DNA of 35,399 nucleotides from an uncultured Pseudogracilibacillus sp. GTDB taxonomy: Bacteria > Bacillota > Bacilli > Bacillales > Amphibacillaceae. Below the pieces are notes generated by a model. That model worked only from the letters and a program-made list of their open reading frames with translations, was not told where the DNA came from and ran no database searches. The position numbers were made by a program, and so were the translations under genes. The stretch is from positions 1 through 35,399 of the forward strand of contig CALJVC010000120.1 of NCBI GenBank assembly GCA_937974845.1. Direction: 5' to 3'. Shown here one piece after another: positions 16,788 to 24,049 of the stretch; positions within the stretch are counted from its first letter, which is position 1, and every line of letters begins with the position of its first letter.

Positions 16788-17240
16788 TTATGAACCGAAG
16801 TTATGTTGATAGTATTCACGTTGGACAGCTTTTAAAATTGCTCGACGGGTTAATATACCGACAAATTTGCCATCTCCTTCTGTTACACAAATAAATGGAG
16901 TATCAATCAAGGCTTTTAAACCATCGATAAATAACTTATCCTTCTCAATTTGATCTATATCTTGCTCCATTACATCCGCTACTTGAAGATGGGATAATTT
17001 TTCTATTTCATAGCCTTCAATCCCCAAAATTTGATCTAAAATCACCGTTTTGCTGATCGAACCGGCTAATTTATTTTCATTATCTAAAACAGGCACAGCG
17101 AAATATCCTGAACCTGTCAATACGAGCAAGGCATGCTCTAAAGGATTGTTCGTCTGCACATGGGCGACTTTTTCTGCGGGAATCATTAAATCTTCTACGG
17201 TTATTTCTGCTAACGTTTTTTCTTCTCTAGTCGTACGCAT
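16788..17240 (-). CDS. darB: CBS-domain protein, DarB/CbpB (YkuL) family
   Basis: A 150-residue protein made of two CBS domains (about 15-75 and 90-145), with family segments EKVAHVQTNNPLEHALLVLTGSGY (shown here as KVAHVQ, NPLEHALLVL, GYFAVPVLD) and GILTRRAILK. DarB of B. subtilis and CbpB of Listeria bind c-di-AMP and in the unbound state interact with the alarmone synthetase Rel and pyruvate carboxylase. That role is inferred by family. Here the gene is the first of a two-gene unit with ktrC, another c-di-AMP-responsive protein. AAAGGAG precedes the ATG at 17240. Confidence 0.88.
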   Translation of the reverse strand: MRTTREEKTLAEITVEDLMIPAEKVAHVQTNNPLEHALLVLTGSGYFAVPVLDNENKLAGSISKTVILDQILGIEGYEIEKLSHLQVADVMEQDIDQIEKDKLFIDGLKALIDTPFICVTEGDGKFVGILTRRAILKAVQREYYQHNFGS

Positions 17241-17667
17241 CGAATAATCTCCTTTACATTTTTTTACTACACAAGTTAAAAACTGTTCGTAAAAAAATAT
17301 TTCTGTTACACTAAAGCCATCACACTTTTTATTTTAACATATTTTCTCAATTGTAAAGGTCACATTAGGAAGTTTTTTTAACAAGAATGTGTCATCGTAA
17401 AGAAAAGTGAGTAAAGGCAGAACCCTACGCCTAGGATCTAGTTACTAACTTCAGTTTACGCTAGACAAAGTCGTTTCGTTCAAGCCCAATGTTTACCTAT
17501 ACTCTTAAGCGTTTACAATTCAAGTGTACCATACTTATCCCTTGTAACACAGAGAAAAGACTAGGGAATTTTCTTTATTTATGAAAAGGATGTATTATAA
17601 TAGTAGTTACATAAATTTAGCAAATTTGTAGAACGTGCACCATCTTACATGTGAGGAGAGAAGCAAT
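17241..17667. other. Intergenic region between darB and ykyB, no gene seen
   Basis: This divergent spacer of about 430 bases holds no convincing open frame. A possible darB promoter on the minus strand is TTTACA (17352-17357) with TAAAAT (17331-17336) at a short 15-base spacing. A TATAAT near 17594 with a weak -35 may serve ykyB. The middle (17395-17530) shows no structure I recognise. Confidence 0.4.
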
Positions 17668-18132
17668 GTGAAGGAGAAGATAAGCACCGAATTGTTAGCA
17701 CAAGCAATCTTTACAGTGAATCGGCATGCAAAAACAGCACTACAACCACAACATTTATACAAAATTAAAGAATTAGCCATAAAAAAATTGCTCGAAGAAA
17801 AACGAGCGAAAAAAATTGGCCTTCACTTTGTCCGCAACCCAAAATATAGCAACCAATATTCTACTTTATTAATCAAGGTAGACAATTACTACTTCCATCT
17901 TCCGCCGACAAAGAAAGATTTTGAGACTTTAGAACATCTCGGTGAACTGGATGACTCCTATCGTAATCCAAAAACAAAAATGAGTTTAAACCAAGCAAAA
18001 AGAATTCTTTACGAGTATATCGGCTGGAAGGAACCTAAAACTAAAACAAAAAGAAGGCATAGACGGTCTCCCTACTATACACCTTCTTCTTTAGGGCAAC
18101 GGACTTGGCCACCGACTAAACGCTTTTACTAA
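17668..18132 (+). CDS. ykyB: YkyB-family protein
   Basis: A 154-residue basic protein of the YkyB family, of unknown function and conserved in Bacillaceae. Conserved segments are FTVNRHAKTA, KKIGLHF, YYFHLPPTKKDFE, LDDSYRNPK and YIGWKEP. There is no signal peptide or membrane segment. I chose the GTG at 17668 because GAGGAG lies nine bases before it; a longer in-frame GTG start at 17635 would place the ribosome site inside the gene. The 3' end overlaps the convergent membrane-protein gene by four bases. Confidence 0.85.
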   Translation: MKEKISTELLAQAIFTVNRHAKTALQPQHLYKIKELAIKKLLEEKRAKKIGLHFVRNPKYSNQYSTLLIKVDNYYFHLPPTKKDFETLEHLGELDDSYRNPKTKMSLNQAKRILYEYIGWKEPKTKTKRRHRRSPYYTPSSLGQRTWPPTKRFY

Positions 18133-18482
18133 ATTTTATGCGATCGTCTCCGATAGCGCTGAAAAAATTTATCCTTCAAATATCGAACACCGTAAATTAA
18201 GGCTAAAGTAAAGCCAAATAAACTAAGAGCCTCCAGAATATACATAAGTAGATTCCACTTTTCCATCCTTACTTGTAAAAGCGCGATGAACGCAATGATC
18301 AGCAAACTAACGATCCAATAAGTTAAAAAGATTAGATGACGTCCTTTAACTAGCCAATGGACAATAGGACGTAAAACAACATAAGTCACAACGATGAAGC
18401 AAAAGGCTAAAATTATCCCTCGGATATCGTCTACAACCAATGAATTAAACAATAGGCTCGTTTTTTCTATACTATGTTCCAC
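18129..18482 (-). CDS. Membrane protein of unknown function
   Basis: A 117-residue protein with three clear hydrophobic helices (about residues 20-45, 52-76 and 86-108) and a very basic C-terminus (FFQRYRRRSHKI). I do not recognise the family. I chose the GTG at 18482 because GGGGGAG lies nine bases upstream; the longer frame to 18509 lacks a site. The stop overlaps the end of ykyB by four bases, so the two genes converge with no terminator between them. Confidence 0.65.
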   Translation of the reverse strand: MEHSIEKTSLLFNSLVVDDIRGIILAFCFIVVTYVVLRPIVHWLVKGRHLIFLTYWIVSLLIIAFIALLQVRMEKWNLLMYILEALSLFGFTLALIYGVRYLKDKFFQRYRRRSHKI

Positions 18483-18581
18483 TTTGATTACTCCCCCTTT
18501 ATTCTTCACTCTTGACTTTCTTCGCTCGTTTTATACAGTAAAAGGGGTAAACAACCGGCTACAAGCAGGGAGAGCCCCTCC

Positions 18582-18755
18582 CTACTTATCGGTATAGGTC
18601 CGCTTCATTTGATTCGTAACCATTTTATCTAATTCTTTACTTATTTGAAGAGTTTTTTTATGATTCAAACCATGAATTTCACCGGTTTCAATTAGCTCTT
18701 TCCGTAATAAATAAATCCTTCGTTCATCATTTATGTCGACTTGGTCAGCTTCCAT
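18582..18755 (-). CDS. Spo0E-like aspartyl-phosphate phosphatase
   Basis: A 57-residue protein with the Spo0E family signature: RRIYLLRKELIETG, GLNHKKTLQISKELDKM (S-x-E-L-D core). Members dephosphorylate Spo0A~P and delay sporulation. They are a pair of helices of about 55-85 residues. I chose the ATG at 18755, with GGAGG seven bases upstream; an ATG at 18761 is too close to that site. It is divergent from the signal peptidase gene. Whether it acts on Spo0A is inferred from the family. Confidence 0.85.
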   Translation of the reverse strand: MEADQVDINDERRIYLLRKELIETGEIHGLNHKKTLQISKELDKMVTNQMKRTYTDK

Positions 18756-18894
18756 CCCCATGCCTCCTACTTACAAAGAAAATTTACTTTACCCAATGAA
18801 TCATTATCTTTTATAATTTACTTATGTATCTTGTAATTCATTAACTTCTCTATAGAAAATACGATCGAACGAGTAAAACGAAAGGATGTTTTGA

Positions 18895-19422
18895 TTGTCT
18901 AAAGAACATGACATACTCAACCGTCTCAACGAATGGATCAAAGCGATTTTCATTGCCTTTCTTCTTGCCTTTTTATTACGAAGTTTCGTTTTTGCTACTT
19001 CCCTTGTGAAAGGAGAAAGTATGCTTCCTACTTTAGAAGATGGCGAGCGAGTCGTCTTTAACAAGTTTATTTATTTAATTTCCGAGCCAGCCCGTGGAGA
19101 TATCGTCATTATACAGAAGCCAGAAGGTAATTATGTGAAACGCATTATCGGCCTACCGAAGGAAACGATTGAAATTCGGGATAATGAACTTTATGTAGAT
19201 GGAGTAAAGCAGCCGACGACCTTCGTAGGAGAACGAGAAGCGAGGTATACTGGTGATGTGGCTCCCATTACTCTCCCCGAAGACCATTACTTTGTGATGG
19301 GGGATAATCGGGCTTTAAGTAAAGATAGCCGTAATGCCCTCGGTTTAATCGAGCGCAAACATATTATCGGTCGCTCAGAACTTATTATCTATCCATTGTC
19401 AGAAATGCAATTAACGCGTTAA
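18895..19422 (+). CDS. Signal peptidase I (SipS/SipT type)
   Basis: A 175-residue type I signal peptidase with one N-terminal membrane anchor (about residues 16-36) and an extracellular catalytic domain. The Ser-Lys dyad is S42 in KGESMLPT and K82 in NYVKRIIGLPKE. The box MGDNRALSKDSR is also present. It releases mature exported proteins from the membrane. The start is TTG at 18895 with AAAGGATG upstream. It resembles sipT of B. subtilis, but paralogues are common, so the symbol is left open. Confidence 0.95.
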   Translation: MSKEHDILNRLNEWIKAIFIAFLLAFLLRSFVFATSLVKGESMLPTLEDGERVVFNKFIYLISEPARGDIVIIQKPEGNYVKRIIGLPKETIEIRDNELYVDGVKQPTTFVGEREARYTGDVAPITLPEDHYFVMGDNRALSKDSRNALGLIERKHIIGRSELIIYPLSEMQLTR

Positions 19423-19436
19423 GCTGAGGAACAAAA

Positions 19437-19480
19437 AAGGGTTAAACATTATATTCTTTGATGTTTAACCCTTCTTGTTT
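19437..19480. terminator. Bidirectional terminator between sip and the 26-residue gene
   Basis: AAGGGTTAAACAT pairs with ATGTTTAACCCTT. The minus strand continues into TTTTTTG and the plus strand into CTTGTTTT, so it can end both convergent transcripts. It abuts the stop of the 26-residue gene. Confidence 0.88.
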
Positions 19481-19560
19481 TATTCATGATCAAAAATTGT
19501 ATATCCTAAGTTAAGCACTAAAAGACCAAGCAAGATAATTCCAATTACTGTTGTCCACAT
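19480..19560 (-). CDS. 26-residue single-span membrane peptide
   Basis: The ATG at 19560, preceded by GAGAGGTG with correct spacing, opens a 26-residue frame beginning MWTTVIGIILLGLLVLN and ending YTIFDHE, with TAA at 19480-19482. It is one hydrophobic helix with a short acidic tail. The strong terminator right after the stop and a candidate promoter upstream argue that it is a real gene. Size and layout recall KdpF, the small subunit of the Kdp potassium pump, and it lies just downstream of a TrkH/KtrD channel gene, but the resemblance is only general. Confidence 0.65.
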   Translation of the reverse strand: MWTTVIGIILLGLLVLNLGYTIFDHE

Positions 19561-19589
19561 AATAGGCACCTCTCTTAAAAAGTAAATAA

Positions 19590-19616
19590 ATATGTATTTT
19601 AGTTATACATATCATA
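19590..19616 (-). promoter_or_regulatory. Candidate promoter and operator of the 26-residue gene
   Basis: On the minus strand an extended -10 TGGTATGAT (TATGAT at 19611-19616) is followed at once by a perfect 8-bp inverted repeat, ATATGTAT and ATACATAT (19590-19597, 19605-19612, seven-base spacer), which covers the expected start site. No regulator is identified. Confidence 0.5.
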
Positions 19617-19677
19617 CCAATTTTTCCGCAAAGAATAAAGTAAAACAATGCATCTTTTTATGGAAAGACAATCTTTA

Positions 19678-21039
19678 TTAGCCAATCATGATTCTTTCTT
19701 TCGGATATCGAATCGTCGCCGGGTCCTCTTTACGAAAAGTAAAGAGAAAGGTAACTAAACCAATTCGACCGATAAACATAAATATAATTAAGATTACCTT
19801 ACTGAAGCTTGTCAGTTCGGAAGTAATTCCTAAAGAGAGACCGACGGTACCAAAAGCCGATGCGACTTCAAAGATAATAGCCTGTAAAGAAAAGGGTTCT
19901 AAATAGGTGATGATGACAACACCAAGAACAAACATCATCCCCGCCAATAGGGTAATCGTCACCGCCTTCATCAAATCATCCTCATAAACTTCACGGCGGA
20001 AAAGTTGTACTTGCTTTCCTCCTCGAGCGTAAGTAATAAGAAAAATAATGACTAAGGCGAAAGTCGTCGTGCGAATTCCTCCCCCCGCACTACTTGGGGA
20101 GGCGCCGATAAACATTAATGCTGACATAAAAAGTTGGTTCGCATCACTTAAAGCACTGACATCCAACGTCGATAGGCCGGCACTCCGGGTCGTGATGGAT
20201 TGGAATAAACTTAAAAATAAACTCTCGTGCCAAACCTTCCCTTGAAAATAGCCCCAAGCATCGATCAAATAAATACCTATAGTTCCAACGAAAAGTAAAA
20301 GAACATAAGTTGTCGTCGTCACCTTAGTGTATAAGCTAAAGCGAAAGGTCTTGCGCTTCAGCGATGAACTAGTTATATAAGTTTTTAACTCGACGAGAAC
20401 CGGAAAACCGATAGCTCCAACCAAAATAAGGAACATAATCATCAACTGTAAAAGATAATCCTCGGCATAAGGTAGTAACGATTCATTATCTAGGGCAAAG
20501 CCTCCGTTAGATAGGGCGCTGATTGTATGGAAATATGCCTGAAAAAAAGCTTCCTTAGCTGTAGGAAAATAAGGAAGAAAATGTATCCCTAAACATAAAA
20601 TCATGACCACTTCTACAGCTAAAACGATTAAAATGATATCTTTAATATATTGCACCATTCCTCCGTAATTATACAGGTTTTGATCCTGCATAATAAGCCG
20701 TCGCTCAGATATACCTATTTTTTTACCGAAAAGTACTAAGATTATCGTGCTGATAGACATAACCCCAAGCAAACCTAAATGTAAAATAATTGTTACAAAC
20801 ACTAAACCAGTAAAACTAAAGGTTTCCGAAATAGAAAAGGTAGTCAAGCCAGTCACGCTTAGGGCACTAACAGCTGTAAATAACCGATCGATAAAAGGAG
20901 GTAATTCGCCAGTTTGATAAGCGACTGGGAGAGAGAGGATAAAGGTCGATATAATTAAAGCGAGTAAATAAAATAAAAATAGTAAACGAGCCGGGGATAA
21001 ATAATGAATAAGCTTTGCGGGGCGTCTATGGTCCTGCAT
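19678..21039 (-). CDS. ktrD: TrkH/KtrB-family potassium channel subunit, KtrD type
   Basis: A 453-residue polytopic membrane protein that forms the potassium (sodium-coupled) pathway of a Ktr system. The four pore-loop filters are visible: SVTGLTT at about 61-67, LSNGGFAL near 175, TTRSAGLSTL near 285 and FGTVGLSLG near 400, each with the conserved glycine. Hydrophobic helices surround them. Genomic context (ktrC nearby, B. subtilis-like order) favours KtrD over KtrB. It probably pairs with the KtrC encoded at 16087-16749. It follows a YwpF-like gene by 19 bases on the same strand. Confidence 0.92.
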   Translation of the reverse strand: MQDHRRPAKLIHYLSPARLLFLFYLLALIISTFILSLPVAYQTGELPPFIDRLFTAVSALSVTGLTTFSISETFSFTGLVFVTIILHLGLLGVMSISTIILVLFGKKIGISERRLIMQDQNLYNYGGMVQYIKDIILIVLAVEVVMILCLGIHFLPYFPTAKEAFFQAYFHTISALSNGGFALDNESLLPYAEDYLLQLMIMFLILVGAIGFPVLVELKTYITSSSLKRKTFRFSLYTKVTTTTYVLLLFVGTIGIYLIDAWGYFQGKVWHESLFLSLFQSITTRSAGLSTLDVSALSDANQLFMSALMFIGASPSSAGGGIRTTTFALVIIFLITYARGGKQVQLFRREVYEDDLMKAVTITLLAGMMFVLGVVIITYLEPFSLQAIIFEVASAFGTVGLSLGITSELTSFSKVILIIFMFIGRIGLVTFLFTFRKEDPATIRYPKERIMIG

Positions 21040-21058
21040 ATTTTTTCTCCCCTTCTCG

Positions 21059-21466
21059 TTAAATTAACTCCTTGAACTTTTCCAACAAGGATCTGCCTTG
21101 ATAGCCCTCTTCAATAATCATCTCTAACATTTTTTCAATTCTTCTTTTACTGTGGTCAATAATCTTACCTTGAAACAACACATTCATCTTATCTTTACCG
21201 ATTTCGTTTATCCCTACGATTTTAGTAACGAAAAAGGCTGGATCGTTTTCTTCCCGGGTAATTTTTATTTGAATCATCAGTTCTTCAGATGGAACTAACC
21301 TTTGAAAATAATCCCAATATGATCGGTCAATATAAGCTTCAATAAGCCAACCTAAATCATCCTCACGGTTAATGACTAAACCATCGTGTAACTGTATTTC
21401 TTTAGACTTGACAAGATCTTCCTCATCCGGCATCACTTGCAAGCCTTTTAATTTAAAGGTCTTCAT
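21059..21466 (-). CDS. YwpF-family protein
   Basis: A 135-residue soluble protein of the YwpF-like family (unknown function). The start MKTFKLKGLQV, then LHDGLVINRED, WLIEAYIDRSY and DPAFFVTKIVGI, fits that family. GGGGGAG lies before the ATG at 21466. It is the first gene of a probable unit with ktrD, 19 bases upstream of it. A link to potassium transport is suggested only by this arrangement. Confidence 0.75.
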   Translation of the reverse strand: MKTFKLKGLQVMPDEEDLVKSKEIQLHDGLVINREDDLGWLIEAYIDRSYWDYFQRLVPSEELMIQIKITREENDPAFFVTKIVGINEIGKDKMNVLFQGKIIDHSKRRIEKMLEMIIEEGYQGRSLLEKFKELI

Positions 21467-21642
21467 CTTTCTCCCCCGCTTGTTCGCTTTATACCCATTA
21501 TAATGAATGCTACAAATTTATGGAAGAGGAATGAAAAGTCACTCCTATGGTAAAAAGAGGCTCTGTAAACATCGCATAAAATTTTTGGCTCACAGCACCA
21601 TATATAACAAGAATATTTACTTTTGTAAAGTTGGTGAATAAA

Positions 21643-22101
21643 GTGAAAGGAAAACTTATCGTCATTTTTACTACTGTCTTGTTACTTACTGCTTGTACAA
21701 ATAATGATACGGCAATCCAGCCCGAACCGAAGGATGATTTTGAATTAACGAAGCTTTCTGTTCGTGGAGTGACCGATCAACAACCATCAGACCAAGCGAA
21801 AGCCTTTCTTAGCCAATATGAAGAAGTATCCGGGGTACGAGCTGTAAACCATAACGGTACCCTTGTCATCGCTGTCGACTTACGTCATTACGATCGGCTT
21901 TTTTTAGAAGATATCGAAAAAGCCCTCTATAAAGATTTGCAACGAAACTTCACAAAGATGCAAATCACCCTATCGACAGATCGGAAAATTTTTCTAGAGT
22001 TAGAGAGGTTGGAAAAGGATATTTTAGACGACAAGCTGAGTAGTGCAGATATTAAAAAGCGTTTGAACGACATCATTACTTTATCAAAAGAGCAGACATA
22101 A
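21643..22101 (+). CDS. YhcN/YlaJ-type sporulation lipoprotein
   Basis: A 152-residue exported lipoprotein; the lipobox LLTAC puts the lipidated cysteine at residue 18. The mature part (SDQAKAFLSQYEEVSGVRAVNHNGTLVIAVDL, shown as AKAFLSQYEEV, GVRAVNHNGTL, VIAVDLRHYDR) resembles the YhcN/YlaJ spore-germination lipoprotein family, and a charged helical tail follows. I chose the GTG at 21643, six bases after GGTG; a TTG at 21631 is the longer alternative. It is 14 bases upstream of spoVAC, as in spoVA operons of the mobile type. Confidence 0.8.
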   Translation: MKGKLIVIFTTVLLLTACTNNDTAIQPEPKDDFELTKLSVRGVTDQQPSDQAKAFLSQYEEVSGVRAVNHNGTLVIAVDLRHYDRLFLEDIEKALYKDLQRNFTKMQITLSTDRKIFLELERLEKDILDDKLSSADIKKRLNDIITLSKEQT

Positions 22102-22115
22102 AGGGAGGGATTTCC

Positions 22116-22589
22116 ATGACGAAGCAAGAAGAACTTTCGCAAGAAGCAAAACGTTATCAAGAATTACAAGAGAAAAAAGAAATTAAACGACCGTTAGTTA
22201 AAAATGCCTTAAAAGCTTTCCTTGTCGGAGGCACCATCTGTGCTATTGGTCAAGGTATCTCCATGTTTTATATTTATTTTTTTGACTTTACAGAACAAAC
22301 CGCCGGTAATCCTACAGTAGCTACTTTAGTTATTATTACAATGTTTTTAACGGGCTTCGGACTCTATGACCCTCTTGGGCAATTTGCAGGAGCCGGAACG
22401 GCCGTGCCAGTAACAGGCTTTGCCAACGCCGTTATTTCTTCTGCTATTGAACATCGTACAGAGGGCTTTATTTTAGGAGTTGGAACGAATATGTTAAAGC
22501 TTGCAGGACCCGTCATCGTTTATGGAGTATTTACTTCCTTCATCATCGGTATACTAAAAACCTTATTTAGCAAATTTATTGGGATGTAA
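22116..22589 (+). CDS. spoVAC: Stage V sporulation protein AC
   Basis: A 157-residue membrane protein of the SpoVA channel that moves dipicolinic acid into the forespore and out during germination; SpoVAC is the mechanosensitive component. A charged N-terminus (about 1-28) is followed by hydrophobic segments near 33-55, 62-80 and 125-150. The motif LGQFAGAGTAVPVTGFANA is shared with SpoVAE. AAAGGGAGGG precedes the ATG. Confidence 0.95.
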   Translation: MTKQEELSQEAKRYQELQEKKEIKRPLVKNALKAFLVGGTICAIGQGISMFYIYFFDFTEQTAGNPTVATLVIITMFLTGFGLYDPLGQFAGAGTAVPVTGFANAVISSAIEHRTEGFILGVGTNMLKLAGPVIVYGVFTSFIIGILKTLFSKFIGM

Positions 22590-22604
22590 AAGAAGGTGAA
22601 GCCA

Positions 22605-23621
22605 ATGCTATTTGGACAAAGCTCTTGGGTTTTTCAAAAGGAGCCGGTCATCCTTTCTACAGGAGTTGTCGGTGGTCCCTTTGAAGGTCAAGGGAAGATC
22701 AGCAACTATTTTGATAAAATTTTTGATGACATTTGGCTAAAAGAAAAGTCTTTTGAAAAGGCCCAAAGACGGTTGTTTGAGGAAGCTTCTCAAATTGCTA
22801 TTCAAAAAAGCGGAGTGCCGGAAGAAAAAGTAAACTTATTTCTTGGCGGGGACTTAATTAATCAAATTTCCCCTACTACTTTCACTGCTAAAACTTTAGC
22901 ACTTCCTTATCTCGGTTTATTTAGTGCCTGTGCAACCTCGATGGAAGGACTTGCTTTAGCTGCTTTTATTATCAATAATGGTGGTGCCGATTTTATCGTC
23001 ACCGGAACGGCAAGCCATAATGCGGCGACAGAAAGGCAGTTTCGCTATCCGAGTGAATACGGTGGTCAAAAGCCTCCGACCGCCCAATGGACAGTGACTG
23101 GTGCTGGTTGTGCCCTCGTTAGCCAAACCGGAAATGGGCCAATTATTACAAAAGCTACGATTGGAAAAGTCGTCGATATGGGCTTGACAGACCCTTTTAA
23201 TATGGGTGGTGCAATGGCTCCGGCAGCGGTCGATACAATCATCCAGCATTTAACAGATTTTCAACTTCCGACTGACCATTACGATGTCATCCTCACTGGA
23301 GATCTCGGAAAAATAGGATTAGCTGCAACCTATGAGTTACTTAAGGAGAAAGGTTTCGATTTTGAAGAAGGAGATATTGTCGATTGTGGCTTATCTATAT
23401 ATGCTGATGATCAAGAAATTCATGCTGGAGCAAGCGGAACCGCTTCTTCCGCTGTAGCTACTTATGGATATTTTCTCGAACAATTAAAAAAAGGAAAATA
23501 TAACAAGATCCTAGTCGTCGCTACAGGCTCACTCCATTCACCATTAACCGTACAGCAAAAGGAATCCATTCCTTGCATCGCACATGCTGTTGCTATTGAA
23601 AGGGGTCATAAGATACTATGA
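22605..23621 (+). CDS. spoVAD: Stage V sporulation protein AD
   Basis: A 338-residue thiolase-fold soluble protein, the dipicolinic-acid-binding member of the SpoVA complex. Conserved segments are WVFQKEPVI, FLGGDLINQ, CATSMEGLALAA, HNAATERQFRYP, GSAMAPAAVD-like GGAMAPAAVD, and KESIPCIAHAV at the end. I chose the ATG at 22605 behind GAAGGTG, which gives exactly the B. subtilis length; a GTG at 22596 has no site. The stop overlaps the spoVAE start (ATGA). Confidence 0.97.
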   Translation: MLFGQSSWVFQKEPVILSTGVVGGPFEGQGKISNYFDKIFDDIWLKEKSFEKAQRRLFEEASQIAIQKSGVPEEKVNLFLGGDLINQISPTTFTAKTLALPYLGLFSACATSMEGLALAAFIINNGGADFIVTGTASHNAATERQFRYPSEYGGQKPPTAQWTVTGAGCALVSQTGNGPIITKATIGKVVDMGLTDPFNMGGAMAPAAVDTIIQHLTDFQLPTDHYDVILTGDLGKIGLAATYELLKEKGFDFEEGDIVDCGLSIYADDQEIHAGASGTASSAVATYGYFLEQLKKGKYNKILVVATGSLHSPLTVQQKESIPCIAHAVAIERGHKIL

Positions 23622-23974
23622 TATTCTTCTGGGCTTTTGTCGTTGGAGGATTAATTTGTGTTATCGGGCAACTTATGTTCGATATTTTAAAGTTAACACC
23701 CGCTCACACTTTGACAACTCTCGTCATCGTCGGAGCAATTTTAGGTGGATTAGATTTGTATGAGCCCCTAGTTAATTTCGCCGGTGCTGGAGCGACGGTA
23801 CCGATTACTAGCTTCGGAAATTCCCTTGTACAGGGAGCTTTAATTGAAGCAGAACGTCACGGTTTAATTGGTGTAATTACAGGGATTTTCGAAATTACGA
23901 GTGCCGGAATTTCAGCTGCAATTATCTTTGGAGTCGTAGGAGCTATGTTATTTAAAGCAAAGGGGAAGCAATAA
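23618..23974 (+). CDS. spoVAEB: Stage V sporulation protein AE (AEb type)
   Basis: A 118-residue membrane protein, last gene of the operon. Hydrophobic segments lie near 2-22, 32-52 and 90-112. The motif LVNFAGAGATVPITSFGNSL parallels that of SpoVAC (both are paralogous membrane subunits). The start overlaps the spoVAD stop by four bases. No spoVAA, spoVAB, spoVAEa or spoVAF follows. Confidence 0.94.
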   Translation: MIFFWAFVVGGLICVIGQLMFDILKLTPAHTLTTLVIVGAILGGLDLYEPLVNFAGAGATVPITSFGNSLVQGALIEAERHGLIGVITGIFEITSAGISAAIIFGVVGAMLFKAKGKQ

Positions 23975-24004
23975 ACGACATCGATTGACTGGTACTATTT
24001 ACAC

Positions 24005-24045
24005 AAATGGACCAAGCGTCTTACAGAATTAACGCTTGGTCCATT
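24005..24045. terminator. Terminator between convergent spoVAE and the oxidoreductase gene
   Basis: AATGGACCAAGCGT pairs perfectly with ACGCTTGGTCCATT around a 12-base loop. The following T tract (CATTTT) is modest. Its position between convergent genes supports a bidirectional terminator. Confidence 0.7.
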
Positions 24046-24049
24046 CATT

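Noticed and set aside
16750..17340. c-di-AMP (ydaO) riboswitch near the ktr genes
   Set aside because: No ydaO-type conserved sequence is visible upstream of darB-ktrC or ywpF-ktrD; the c-di-AMP link rests on proteins only.
21574..21606. Sigma-G promoter for the spoVA operon (GCATA ... CATATATA)
   Set aside because: The -10-like CATATATA is well placed, but the GCATA is 20 bases away instead of 17-18, so the match is not good enough to annotate.
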